From Candidatus Egerieicola pullicola (GTDB lineage Bacteria > Bacillota > Clostridia > Oscillospirales > Ruminococcaceae): a stretch of DNA of 12,964 bases. The translations under genes and the position numbers were made by a program. Below the pieces are notes generated by a model. It did not search any database. It saw nothing but the letters and a program-made list of their open reading frames with translations, and was not told the origin of the DNA. The stretch covers positions 1 to 12,964 of the forward strand of contig DVGY01000153.1 in assembly GCA_018712465.1 (NCBI GenBank), in the 5' to 3' direction. This document shows positions 1 to 6,309 of this stretch, piece after piece; position 1 is the stretch's first letter; each line of letters opens with the position of its first letter.

Positions 1-98
1 ACAATCATATATATCGCCAAAGCGGCCAGCACCAGCCAAAGGACTCGGATGCGCCAACGGATGGTTTGCGGGTAGGCTCGTTGCTTACCAATTTTCAT
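1..98 (-). CDS. N-terminal fragment of a membrane-anchored protein (runs off the window)
   Basis: Only the first 32 codons are inside the window; the rest lies to the left. The start is the ATG at 98-96, preceded by a strong AAGGAGG at 114-108 with a 9-base spacer. An in-frame ATG at 107-105 abuts the ribosome binding site and is too close to use. The visible protein begins MKIGKQRAYPQTIRWRIRVL and continues into a hydrophobic stretch rich in Leu, Val, Ala and Ile. That is a basic, cytoplasmic-looking N-terminus followed by a transmembrane helix or uncleaved signal anchor. It is transcribed divergently from the P-type ATPase. The function cannot be recognised from so short a piece; possibilities include a membrane-fusion or periplasmic-facing enzyme, but that is open. 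Confidence 0.7.
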   Translation of the reverse strand, partial: MKIGKQRAYPQTIRWRIRVLWLVLAALAIYMI

Positions 99-258
99 AC
101 TTCTCATCCTCCTTTTGCTTGTTTTCTTCTAAGCAGCACAGCTCCTCCACCGTAGTGCCAAACACCTGATATTTCTTTTGTCAATGGCGGAAGGGTCTGA
201 TTTTTCAGAGATTTGCATATCCATTCCAGAGAAGATATTCGAAAGGATGGTGCGCAAG
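99..258. other. Divergent intergenic region between the membrane protein and the ATPase
   Basis: This 160-base spacer must hold the start signals of two divergent genes. Visible are the AAGGAGG of the leftward gene (114-108) and a weak AAAGGA (242-247) before the ATPase. A perfect TTGACA lies on the minus strand at 184-179, but no acceptable -10 box stands 16-18 bases downstream. For the rightward gene, TTTGCA (212-217) and GATATT (234-239), 16 bases apart, form a poor candidate promoter. No hairpin or known riboswitch is apparent. The frame stays open upstream of the chosen ATPase start, so part of this region could be coding. Confidence 0.4.
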
Positions 259-2832
259 ATGGGGGTAACCAGTCTGTTGCAGGCGGATCTGCGGGATGCG
301 GGACAGCCGGCCTCCCCAAAGGCAAATCCCGGGGGACTCAGCTCCTCCCAGGCAAAAAAGCAGCAAAAAAAATACGGGCCCAACGCCCTGCCCCCTCCCC
401 CAAAACGCAGCGGGATTGCCCTGTTTTTCGGCCAGTATAAAGATTTGCTCACCCTGATTTTGCTGGCCGCCACAGCGGTGAGCTTGCTGTTGGGGGAATG
501 GATGGATGCAGTGACCATCGGCATCATTGTGCTCTGCAACGGGATCATGGGGTTTGTCCAGGAGTTTCGCACCGAAAAAACCCTAGAGGCCCTGCAGGCC
601 CTCTCTGCTCCCACCGCCCTGGTGCTCCGGGACGGGGAGCCGGTGACCATTCCCGCCCAGGAAGTGACGGTAGGAGACATCCTGCTGCTGGAGGCAGGCT
701 GCCGGGTGGCAGCGGACGGAGTGGTGTTGGAAAGCATCGGTCTTTCCGCAGAGGAAAGCCTGCTCACCGGAGAAGCGGAAGCAGTGAGCAAGCAGGCCGT
801 CCATTCCCCCTATCCAGACAACGAGCTCCACCAACCCGGACGGGTGTACATGGGAAGCACCATTGCCGCCGGGCGGGGCAAAGCCTTGGTCACCCACATC
901 GGTTCCCACACTCAGATGGGAGCCATTGCCGGTATGCTGAAACAAGCCCAGTCTCCCCCCACTCCCATGCAGCAGCGGCTTTCCAAATTGGGACGTTGGA
1001 TTGCTTTGGGCTGCGTGGGAATCTGTGCCGCTGTGAGTCTCATTGGGCTGATCCGGGGAGAGGATCCCTTATCCATGCTGCTCACCGGATTGAGTCTGGC
1101 GGTGGCGGCGGTGCCGGAAGGACTGCCCGCCATTGTCACCATCTCCATGGCCATTGCCGTCAAGCGGATGGTGAAGCAGAACGCCTTAGTGCGAAAGCTC
1201 CCCTCGGTGGAGACCTTGGGAACCGTAAATGTGATCTGCACCGACAAAACCGGCACCCTCACCCAAAACAAAATGGCCCTCACCCATTTCTACGACCTCT
1301 CCCAGATCCACACTCTGGAAAGTCCCGTAACTCCGGCGGGAAAAGAGTTGATTGGGAAAATTGCAGCCTGCGTCAACGTAGCTCAAACCAAAGGAGGTTT
1401 TCAGGGAGATCCCACCGAAACCGCTTTGGCGGAGTGTGCCCAAAACCTAGGCCTCTACTTCCCTGGAGAACGGCTGGGAGAAATCCCCTTTGACAGCAAG
1501 CGGCGGCGGATGACGGTAGCTCAATTTTGGGAAGGCAAGCGGATGATCCTTACCAAAGGAGCGCCGGAAGCGGTGATCCCCTACTGCACCCGTTGGGGCG
1601 GCGAAGAGATTCCCCTCACCGAACGGGACCGGCGGGCGGTGTTTTCCGCTGCAGAAACCATGAGTCAAAAAGGACTGCGGGTGCTGGCAGCGGCCTGGCG
1701 TCCCTGGCAGGAGGGAGAGCTGGGGGAACAGGACCTGATTCTGCTGGGCCTGGTAGGACTTTCCGATCCGCCTAGACCGGAAGTAAAGCAGGCGGTGGAG
1801 GACTGTCACACCGGAGGAATCCGCACCGTGATGATTACCGGAGACCACGCCCTCACCGCCAAAGCCATCGCCGCCCAGGTGGGGATTGACCAAAACGCCA
1901 AGCCCATCACCGGGCAAAAACTGGAGCGAATGGACGACGCTTCCCTGGAAGAAGCGGTGAAAACCGCCACCGTCTTTGCCCGAGTTACCCCTGCTCACAA
2001 GCTGCGAATTGTAAAAGCCCTGCAAAAATCCGGCAACCGGGTGGCCATGACTGGGGACGGAGTCAACGACGCCCCGGCGGTAAAGCAGGCGGAAGTGGGG
2101 GTTGCCATGGGCCAGGGAGGCACCGACGTCACCCGTCAGGCGGCGGATTTGGTGCTGCTGGACGACAACTTCGCCACCTTAGCCAAGGCCGTGAAAGAAG
2201 GGCGGGTCATCTACCAAAACATCCGAAAATTTATCCGCTACCTGATCTCCTGCAACATCGGAGAAGTCTGCTGTATGCTCTTTTCCATGATGATGGGCTG
2301 GCCAGTGGTACTGCTGCCTATCCAGATCCTTTTCGTCAACCTCCTCACCGACGGCCTCCCTGCCATGGCGTTGGGACTGGATCCGGCGGAAGAGGGTGTG
2401 ATGCACCGTCCACCTCGGGATCCCAAAGAAGGGGTGTTTTCCGATGGGCTTGCATTTACCGTGGCAGTGCGTGGGATTGCCATTGCCTTAAGCACCCTAG
2501 CCAGCTTTTCGGTGATCTGGGGACAGACCGGGGATCTCAACTTAGCCCGCACCGGGGCATTGTTTACCCTGATCTTCACCCAGTTGATGAACGTCTTTGA
2601 ATGCAAAAGCGAAACCCTGCCCTTCTGGAAAATCCCCTTGGGCAACAACAAAAAGCTGATCTTAGCGGCGTTGTCCAGTTTAACCTGTTTAATTTTGGTG
2701 ATGGTGCTGCCGGTATTCCAGGGCATTTTCCACACAGGAATGCTGCCGCTGCCCGGACTGCTGTGCTGCATTGGAATCAGTTTCCTACCCACCCTGCTGG
2801 GACTGCTCACCAGAAAACGGGCCAAAAAATAA
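259..2832 (+). CDS. Calcium-transporting P-type ATPase (PacL / PMCA-SERCA-like, P2 family)
   Basis: An integral membrane pump that uses ATP to export cations, most likely Ca2+. With the ATG at 259 it is 857 residues, normal for bacterial PacL-type pumps. In order, the sequence shows the cation-ATPase N-terminal domain (GLS...YGPNALP), the actuator motif TGEA at 170-173, PEGLP in M4 at 286-290, the phosphorylation motif DKTGT with Asp329, the nucleotide-binding KGAPE at 433-437, and the hinge TGDGVNDAP at 598-606. Cation ligands known from SERCA are retained: Glu287 (M4), Asn666 and Glu669 (M5), Asn694, Thr697 and Asp698 (M6). The M8 position that is Glu in SERCA looks like Gln775, as in plasma-membrane pumps. 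The usual TGES is TGEA here. The start is uncertain: in-frame TTG 178, ATG 184 and ATG 247 also exist. ATG 259 was chosen for family length and the AAAGGA 11 bases upstream. Calcium specificity is inferred. Confidence 0.93.
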   Translation: MGVTSLLQADLRDAGQPASPKANPGGLSSSQAKKQQKKYGPNALPPPPKRSGIALFFGQYKDLLTLILLAATAVSLLLGEWMDAVTIGIIVLCNGIMGFVQEFRTEKTLEALQALSAPTALVLRDGEPVTIPAQEVTVGDILLLEAGCRVAADGVVLESIGLSAEESLLTGEAEAVSKQAVHSPYPDNELHQPGRVYMGSTIAAGRGKALVTHIGSHTQMGAIAGMLKQAQSPPTPMQQRLSKLGRWIALGCVGICAAVSLIGLIRGEDPLSMLLTGLSLAVAAVPEGLPAIVTISMAIAVKRMVKQNALVRKLPSVETLGTVNVICTDKTGTLTQNKMALTHFYDLSQIHTLESPVTPAGKELIGKIAACVNVAQTKGGFQGDPTETALAECAQNLGLYFPGERLGEIPFDSKRRRMTVAQFWEGKRMILTKGAPEAVIPYCTRWGGEEIPLTERDRRAVFSAAETMSQKGLRVLAAAWRPWQEGELGEQDLILLGLVGLSDPPRPEVKQAVEDCHTGGIRTVMITGDHALTAKAIAAQVGIDQNAKPITGQKLERMDDASLEEAVKTATVFARVTPAHKLRIVKALQKSGNRVAMTGDGVNDAPAVKQAEVGVAMGQGGTDVTRQAADLVLLDDNFATLAKAVKEGRVIYQNIRKFIRYLISCNIGEVCCMLFSMMMGWPVVLLPIQILFVNLLTDGLPAMALGLDPAEEGVMHRPPRDPKEGVFSDGLAFTVAVRGIAIALSTLASFSVIWGQTGDLNLARTGALFTLIFTQLMNVFECKSETLPFWKIPLGNNKKLILAALSSLTCLILVMVLPVFQGIFHTGMLPLPGLLCCIGISFLPTLLGLLTRKRAKK

Positions 2833-2861
2833 AACCGGGATCCGCAAAAGATCCCAGTTTT
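2831..2861. terminator. Bidirectional terminator between convergent genes
   Basis: AAAACCGGGATC (2831-2842) pairs with GATCCCAGTTTT (2850-2861) around a 7-base loop; one C-A mismatch interrupts the 12-bp stem. The stem has A tracts on one side and T tracts on the other, so it can terminate the ATPase transcript rightward and the nudF operon leftward. It overlaps the last two bases of the ATPase stop codon and lies 11 bases past the nudF stop. Confidence 0.85.
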
Positions 2862-2871
2862 CCCACAAATA

Positions 2872-3408
2872 TCAAATGCCCAACAGCCGCGCCGTCTTTA
2901 AAATCGCTGCCTGGGTCTTACCGTCCTGAATGGTGCCGTCCATCACCCAATCCACCACCTGGGAAAGGGGGAACCGCTCCACATCCAGAAATTCATCCGG
3001 ATCCAGGTGCTGGTGGGTGGCGGTAAGGCTGGTGGCTAGATAGAGGTAGATCACTTCGGTGTCGTACCCTACGGTAGGGTAAAATTCCCCTAAAAAGCGA
3101 AACTTTTCCGCCACCATGCCCGTTTCTTCTTCCAGTTCCCGGCGGCCGCAAACCTCCGGATCCTCTCCCGGAGAAAGTTTGCCGGCAGGAGTTTCCAGCA
3201 GCATCCGTCCAAAGGGATAGCGGTACTGGCGCACCATGTAAACCTGATTGTCCGGGGTCAGCGCCACCACATTCACCCCGCCGGGATGATACACCATTTC
3301 CCGCAGAGCGGTGGAGCCGTCCTCCATTCGGACGGTGTGCTTTTCCACCCGGATGATACTGCCCTGATAGATCAGCTCCCCGCCGATCTTTTCTTCCTTA
3401 TGCTCCAT
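2872..3408 (-). CDS. nudF: Nudix hydrolase, ADP-ribose pyrophosphatase type (NudF-like)
   Basis: A 178-residue cytoplasmic hydrolase expected to split ADP-ribose to AMP and ribose 5-phosphate, limiting free ADP-ribose. The Nudix box is complete at residues 76-98 (G-x5-E-x7-REL-x-EE-x-GM), with metal-binding Glu94 and Glu95 in the REXXEE core. It sits after the family-typical segment VRQYRYPFGRMLLETPAGKL. The start is the ATG at 3408-3406, preceded by AGGAGG (3423-3418) with a 9-base spacer; an upstream extension to 3501 would run through queH and has no support. The start overlaps the 3' end of queH by 11 bases, implying translational coupling. It is the last gene of the operon and ends just before the shared terminator. 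The ADP-ribose assignment follows the NudF-like context; related Nudix enzymes accept other nucleoside diphosphates. Confidence 0.9.
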   Translation of the reverse strand: MEHKEEKIGGELIYQGSIIRVEKHTVRMEDGSTALREMVYHPGGVNVVALTPDNQVYMVRQYRYPFGRMLLETPAGKLSPGEDPEVCGRRELEEETGMVAEKFRFLGEFYPTVGYDTEVIYLYLATSLTATHQHLDPDEFLDVERFPLSQVVDWVMDGTIQDGKTQAAILKTARLLGI

Positions 3409-4042
3409 GGCGTGCTTCCTCCTTTTTCTCGGCCTGCATCCGGGAAAAGACACAGCCGCAGTAATTCTGCCGGTAAAGGTTGTATTCATGGGACAGCACA
3501 ATGCTGCGCTGATAGCCGCCCCGCTTTTTAAAATCGCTGGGCAGCCAGGCCACCCCGTACTCCTCAGCCAGCTCCTCCCCGATTTCGTTGAGCCAATCCG
3601 CCCGCTTGTGGGGGCTCACCGACAGGGTGGAACAAAAGAAGTCCGGCTTGTGCTTTGCCGCCTGACGGGCAGTCTCTTCCAACCGCAGCCGGTAACAGGC
3701 CCAGCACCGCTCGTCCCCTTCAGGCAGGTTCTCTTTTCCCTGGCTCAAAGCCCAAAAAGGAGCGGGATCGTATTCCCCTTCCGTAAAAGTCACCGGATGG
3801 GGATAGGTTACTGTAGCCAGCAGCCGCTTTTGCTCCGCCACCCGCTTTTGATATTCCGCGGCCTCGGTGATGTTTGGATTATAGTAAAACACCGTAATGG
3901 CAAAGTATTGGCTGAGATATTCGATGACATAGCTAGAACAGGGAGCGCAGCAACTGTGAAGCAGCAGGGTCGGCACCCTGTCCCAGCTCTGAAGTTGTTG
4001 GAGCAGGGCGTCCAGTTTTTGCTGGTAGTTGATCTTATTCAT
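3398..4042 (-). CDS. queH: Epoxyqueuosine reductase QueH
   Basis: A 214-residue cytoplasmic protein of the QueH (DUF208) family. It carries out the last step of queuosine synthesis, reducing epoxyqueuosine to queuosine at tRNA position 34, and is unrelated to the cobalamin enzyme QueG. Diagnostic features are the adjacent cysteines in LLLHSCCAPCSS (Cys31, Cys32, also Cys35) and the CWAC motif (Cys113, Cys116), together expected to bind the iron-sulfur cluster. There is also a YCGC near the C-terminus (Cys195, Cys197) and the family block FKKRGGYQRSIVLSHEYNLY. ATG 4042 is preceded by AAGGTG with an 8-base spacer and overlaps the upstream ASCH gene stop as ATGA. No other queuosine genes are in the window, so precursor synthesis or salvage must be encoded elsewhere. 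Confidence 0.95.
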   Translation of the reverse strand: MNKINYQQKLDALLQQLQSWDRVPTLLLHSCCAPCSSYVIEYLSQYFAITVFYYNPNITEAAEYQKRVAEQKRLLATVTYPHPVTFTEGEYDPAPFWALSQGKENLPEGDERCWACYRLRLEETARQAAKHKPDFFCSTLSVSPHKRADWLNEIGEELAEEYGVAWLPSDFKKRGGYQRSIVLSHEYNLYRQNYCGCVFSRMQAEKKEEARHGA

Positions 4043-4512
4043 CCCTGCTTCACCTTGACCCGCTTCACCTTAAACACCACTCGGAAAGATTCCAGCAGCA
4101 CCGGCATGTCCTCCTGCCAGGGAAGATCCAATTCCCGGCAGACTTGTTGCTGCTGAGCCTGTTTCTGAGCCAGCCACTGCTGGGGCGACTCTTCCATTCG
4201 ATCCATCCGTTGGTACACCGGATAGGCCTGGGGCAGGGTCAGTTCTTCCACCCACAAAATTTGGATGATGCAGATCCCGTTGCCGGCAAAATCAGTGATG
4301 ACGGCATAATCTCCCGGCTGAGGGCAAGGGGTGCCCTGTGCTTCAAAGGCCTGAGGATAGCTGATGCAGCCGGTCTTTTCCCCCAAGCAGATCCGGGTGA
4401 CGGCGGCATTGGCCTCCTCTTTGGTGTTTCCAAAGTAATAAGAAGAAACCATCGCTCCCAACGCTTGCGGGTGGGAAGAAAGGTAACGCTGCCAAAGCTG
4501 GGTGGGTGTCAT
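4039..4512 (-). CDS. ASCH-domain protein (YhfF-like)
   Basis: A 157-residue protein made almost entirely of one ASCH domain, a PUA-like fold associated with RNA or modified-nucleoside binding. It shows the ASCH signature LGEKTG (residues 43-48, with Lys46 and Thr47), a central PQPGDYAVITDFAGNGICII strand block, and the usual C-terminal DMPVLLESFRVVF. In the characterised E. coli YqfB, Lys and Thr of the equivalent motif serve N4-acetylcytidine amidohydrolase activity; whether this relative is catalytic is unknown. ATG 4512-4510 follows AAAGGAG (4527-4521) with an 8-base spacer. A longer open frame up to 4752 overlaps the metallophosphoesterase and looks non-coding. The stop overlaps the queH start by 4 bases, so the two are probably translated together; a role in RNA or nucleoside metabolism is inferred from that. 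Confidence 0.85.
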   Translation of the reverse strand: MTPTQLWQRYLSSHPQALGAMVSSYYFGNTKEEANAAVTRICLGEKTGCISYPQAFEAQGTPCPQPGDYAVITDFAGNGICIIQILWVEELTLPQAYPVYQRMDRMEESPQQWLAQKQAQQQQVCRELDLPWQEDMPVLLESFRVVFKVKRVKVKQG

Positions 4513-4525
4513 AACAAAGTCTCCT

Positions 4526-5008
4526 TTACAAATCACAGATCCGGGTGAAGATGCCGGCGTCGCTGAGCTCCAGCACCCCGTAACTATTTTTTCCCATGCG
4601 GCTTCGCCCCACGCTGCCGGGATTAAAAAGGTAAAGTCCTTGGCGGTACTCCTCCAAACGAACGTGGGTATGGCCGTAACAGGCGATGCTGGCGCCCAAA
4701 TCCCGAGCAGTCTGTTCCAGCTCTTCCAAACCGTAACCCACCTGATAAGCATGGCCGTGGGTGAAAAAGATCTTCACTCCGTCCACCTCCACCAGATCCT
4801 CCACCGGCCAGGTACACTCAAAGGGATCACAGTTGCCGCGGACACAGCGGATGGGAAGGTTGGGATGGTAGGTCAGCAGGGTCTGGATCTGTGGATAGCC
4901 GTCTCCGCAGAACAAAAAGAGTTTGGCGGTTTTTTCATGGCGCTCCACCAGTTTTTTTACCAGGTCATACCGGCCGTGGGTATCGCTGAAAACCACGATT
5001 TCGGTCAT
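4526..5008 (-). CDS. YfcE/MJ0936-type metallophosphoesterase
   Basis: A compact, soluble calcineurin-like phosphoesterase of 160 residues. All metal-binding blocks are present: SDTHG (8-12), GDG (35-37), GNCD (58-61), THGH (83-86) and YGHTH (111-115). Members of this family hydrolyse phosphodiesters in vitro using Mn2+ or similar metals; the physiological substrate is unknown. ATG 5008 gives the family's usual immediate start (MTEIVVFSDTHG) and has GGGGAG 7 bases upstream. A second in-frame ATG at 5056 has an even better site (AAGGGAGGG) and would add a 16-residue Lys/Gly-rich extension, so the start is not settled. It is the first gene of the minus-strand operon behind the promoter at 5184-5156; its stop overlaps the ribosome binding site of the ASCH gene. 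Confidence 0.9.
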   Translation of the reverse strand: MTEIVVFSDTHGRYDLVKKLVERHEKTAKLFLFCGDGYPQIQTLLTYHPNLPIRCVRGNCDPFECTWPVEDLVEVDGVKIFFTHGHAYQVGYGLEELEQTARDLGASIACYGHTHVRLEEYRQGLYLFNPGSVGRSRMGKNSYGVLELSDAGIFTRICDL

Positions 5009-5155
5009 CCCTGCTCTCCCCTTTCCTATTTTTCCTTTTTTCCGAAAAAAGTTCATCTTAGCCCTCCCTTGGCCGGCTAGGTGTGGTGGGGAAGGAATCT
5101 TCTCCCAGGCCGCTGCCGGGAAACGGGAAAATCTGTCTGTTTTACTGATGACTTG

Positions 5156-5184
5156 ATTATATCATACTTTGCCGGCACAAACAA
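5156..5184 (-). promoter_or_regulatory. Sigma-A-type promoter of the metallophosphoesterase-queH-nudF operon
   Basis: On the minus strand a perfect TATAAT (5161-5156) stands 17 bases downstream of TTGTTT (5184-5179), so the -35 box is weak and the -10 ideal. Transcription would start near 5149, giving a leader of about 90 bases to ATG 5056 or about 140 to ATG 5008. It lies in the divergent gap upstream of the small-protein cluster on the other strand, where plus-strand promoter elements (TTTACT 5141-5146 and CATACT 5163-5168, spacing 16) overlap it but are poor. Confidence 0.65.
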
Positions 5185-5229
5185 CCGCCAAACAGCATAA
5201 GGTAAAGGAGGAAAGGCAGGTGTACCCTG

Positions 5230-5469
5230 ATGAAATTACCTGAAGGACCCGCTCTGGACCGGCTGCTGGCCCAGGCAGGCAAAGCCCTGAATACCTCCCC
5301 GGAGGCATTGAAAGCCAAGATCGACAGCGGCAAACTGGACCAAATCGCCGCAAAAATGACTCCAGCCCAAAGCAAACTGTTCGGACAGCTGCTGCAAAAT
5401 CCCAAGCTGGCGGAAAAGATGATGCAGTCTCCCAAAGCCCAGGAAATGATGAAAAAGTACTGGAAATAA
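5230..5469 (+). CDS. Small uncharacterised protein (79 aa), first of three
   Basis: I do not recognise a named family. The protein is soluble and helix-rich, with Lys, Gln, Leu and Met dominating and no signal peptide or membrane segment. An N-terminal part (LNTSPEALKAKIDSGKLDQI) looks like a small helical domain. The second half, QLLQNPKLAEKMMQSPKAQ, contains two staggered near-copies of a short NPK/SPK helix unit. ATG 5230 has GGCAGG about 9 bases upstream; a much stronger AAAGGAGG (5204-5211) is 18 bases away, too far for this ATG, and I see no in-frame start that uses it. Codon choice and the downstream genes support it being real. Inference only: it belongs with the next two genes, which share the same strand and bias toward short helical proteins. 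Confidence 0.7.
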   Translation: MKLPEGPALDRLLAQAGKALNTSPEALKAKIDSGKLDQIAAKMTPAQSKLFGQLLQNPKLAEKMMQSPKAQEMMKKYWK

Positions 5470-5554
5470 AACTGCAAAGGGCGCTGTCCTCTGCTTCTCC
5501 GCCGGCCCCGGCTTAGGAGGAATTCCACAATAAAGTTTCAAAGGAGGTTTGGCC

Positions 5555-5899
5555 ATGGAAGAGCTTTTGGCGGGGCTTTCCCAATTTCTCTCCACCCCGG
5601 AGGGACAAAAACAGCTGGAATCGGTGCAGCAGATGCTTTCCCAAGCCGAACCGGAGGAAACGCCAAAACCTGCTTCTTCCGAACACCTTCCCCCGGCCCT
5701 GTTGGGCGGGTTGGGCAAGCTGATGGAAGGGATGCACCAGGAGGACGACAGTATCCGGCTGCTCCAAGCCCTGGCTCCTCTGCTCAGCGAAAAGCGGCAG
5801 AAAAAAGCCAAACAGGCGGTGACCCTGCTGCGGCTGATGAAGGTGCTGCCGTCTTTGAAGGAATCGGGAATGCTGGGAGGGCTGCTGGATGGCTTCTAA
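5555..5899 (+). CDS. Small uncharacterised helical protein (114 aa), second of three
   Basis: The start is ATG 5555 with a near-perfect AAAGGAGG (5540-5547) and a 7-base spacer; a TTG at 5549 would sit next to that site and is rejected. The N-terminal helix (residues 1-30, beginning MEELLAGLSQFLSTPEGQ) is followed by a Pro/Glu-rich linker (about 33-50). Next comes a helical C-terminal half with LLQALAPLLSEKRQKKAKQA, then a Leu-rich amphipathic helix ending in Gly-rich GGLLDGF. From memory, this 'PLLSEKRQKK...LLRLMKVLP' arrangement recurs in small uncharacterised proteins of Clostridia, but I cannot name the family. No catalytic motif is seen. It ends 11 bases inside the next gene, so the two are probably translationally coupled. 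Confidence 0.75.
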   Translation: MEELLAGLSQFLSTPEGQKQLESVQQMLSQAEPEETPKPASSEHLPPALLGGLGKLMEGMHQEDDSIRLLQALAPLLSEKRQKKAKQAVTLLRLMKVLPSLKESGMLGGLLDGF

Positions 5900-6233
5900 T
5901 CGGGAACAGGATATGATGCAGATGCAACAAGATGCCGTCCGCCGGGTGATGGAGATGCAGCGTCAGGCCCAGGCCCGGGTGCACCCGGAAGAAAAGCCGC
6001 CCCCAGCCAAGTCGAACTCCTCTTCCAAGCCACAGCCACCTCCCAACCGGGAGCCACCCCCACCGAAACCGCAGCCGAAACCTCCCGCCGGAAAATCCGG
6101 GCTGTTGGAAGGCATTCTTTCCAATACCGGCCTGGACAAAGAACAGCTTTTGCTGCTGGGATTAGGGTATCTGCTCTACAAGGAAGGAGCAGACCACAAA
6201 CTGCTGCTGTCCATCCTTTATCTGCTGCTGTAG
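5889..6233 (+). CDS. Small protein with proline-rich linker and hydrophobic C-terminus (114 aa), third of three
   Basis: Three parts are visible. Residues 1-30 form a Met/Gln-rich helical start (MASNREQDMMQMQQDAVRRV). About 34-70 are a flexible linker loaded with Pro, Lys and Gln, including PPPP. About 72-114 carry LLEGILSNTGLDKEQLLLLG and a very Leu-rich tail, KLLLSILYLLL. The tail may dip into or cross the membrane, or may be a tightly packed helix pair; the KEGADHK turn between two hydrophobic halves favours a helical hairpin. I recall similar Leu-rich tails with a central 'GAD-K' turn in uncharacterised clostridial proteins, but no function. ATG 5889 has GGGAGG 8 bases upstream, inside the previous gene. 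No terminator follows; the next promoter begins within a few bases. Confidence 0.75.
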   Translation: MASNREQDMMQMQQDAVRRVMEMQRQAQARVHPEEKPPPAKSNSSSKPQPPPNREPPPPKPQPKPPAGKSGLLEGILSNTGLDKEQLLLLGLGYLLYKEGADHKLLLSILYLLL

Positions 6234-6238
6234 TACAG

Positions 6239-6268
6239 TTGCCGAACCCTCCTTTCATGTGATATAAT
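6239..6268 (+). promoter_or_regulatory. Promoter for the YiiX-like hydrolase gene
   Basis: A perfect TATAAT (6263-6268) lies 18 bases after TTGCCG (6239-6244). Transcription would start near 6275, about 35 bases before the TTG start codon at 6310. This placement excludes translation from an in-frame TTG at 6271, which would lie upstream of or at the transcript start. Read-through from the three small genes is still possible because no terminator separates them. Confidence 0.65.
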
Positions 6269-6309
6269 CATTGACAAAACCAATGATTGAAAATGGGGAG
6301 GAAACACCA

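Noticed and set aside
498..1493. Open frame of about 330 codons in another frame of the ATPase gene
   Set aside because: Overlaps the ATPase core motifs and translates to a low-complexity Gly/Arg/His-rich product typical of a wrong frame.
4513..4752. N-terminal extension of the ASCH protein
   Set aside because: It overlaps conserved motifs of the metallophosphoesterase, while ATG 4512 has an excellent ribosome binding site.
5470..5554. Possible terminator or extra small gene between the first two small proteins
   Set aside because: The GC-rich GCCGGCCCCGGC can form only a very short stem with a tiny loop and lacks a T run. No ATG frame with a ribosome binding site fits. I see only the leader of the next gene.
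6271..6309. Earlier TTG start for the YiiX-like gene
   Set aside because: It lies at or before the predicted transcript start behind TATAAT (6263-6268). It has no ribosome binding site and would push the signal sequence away from the N-terminus.
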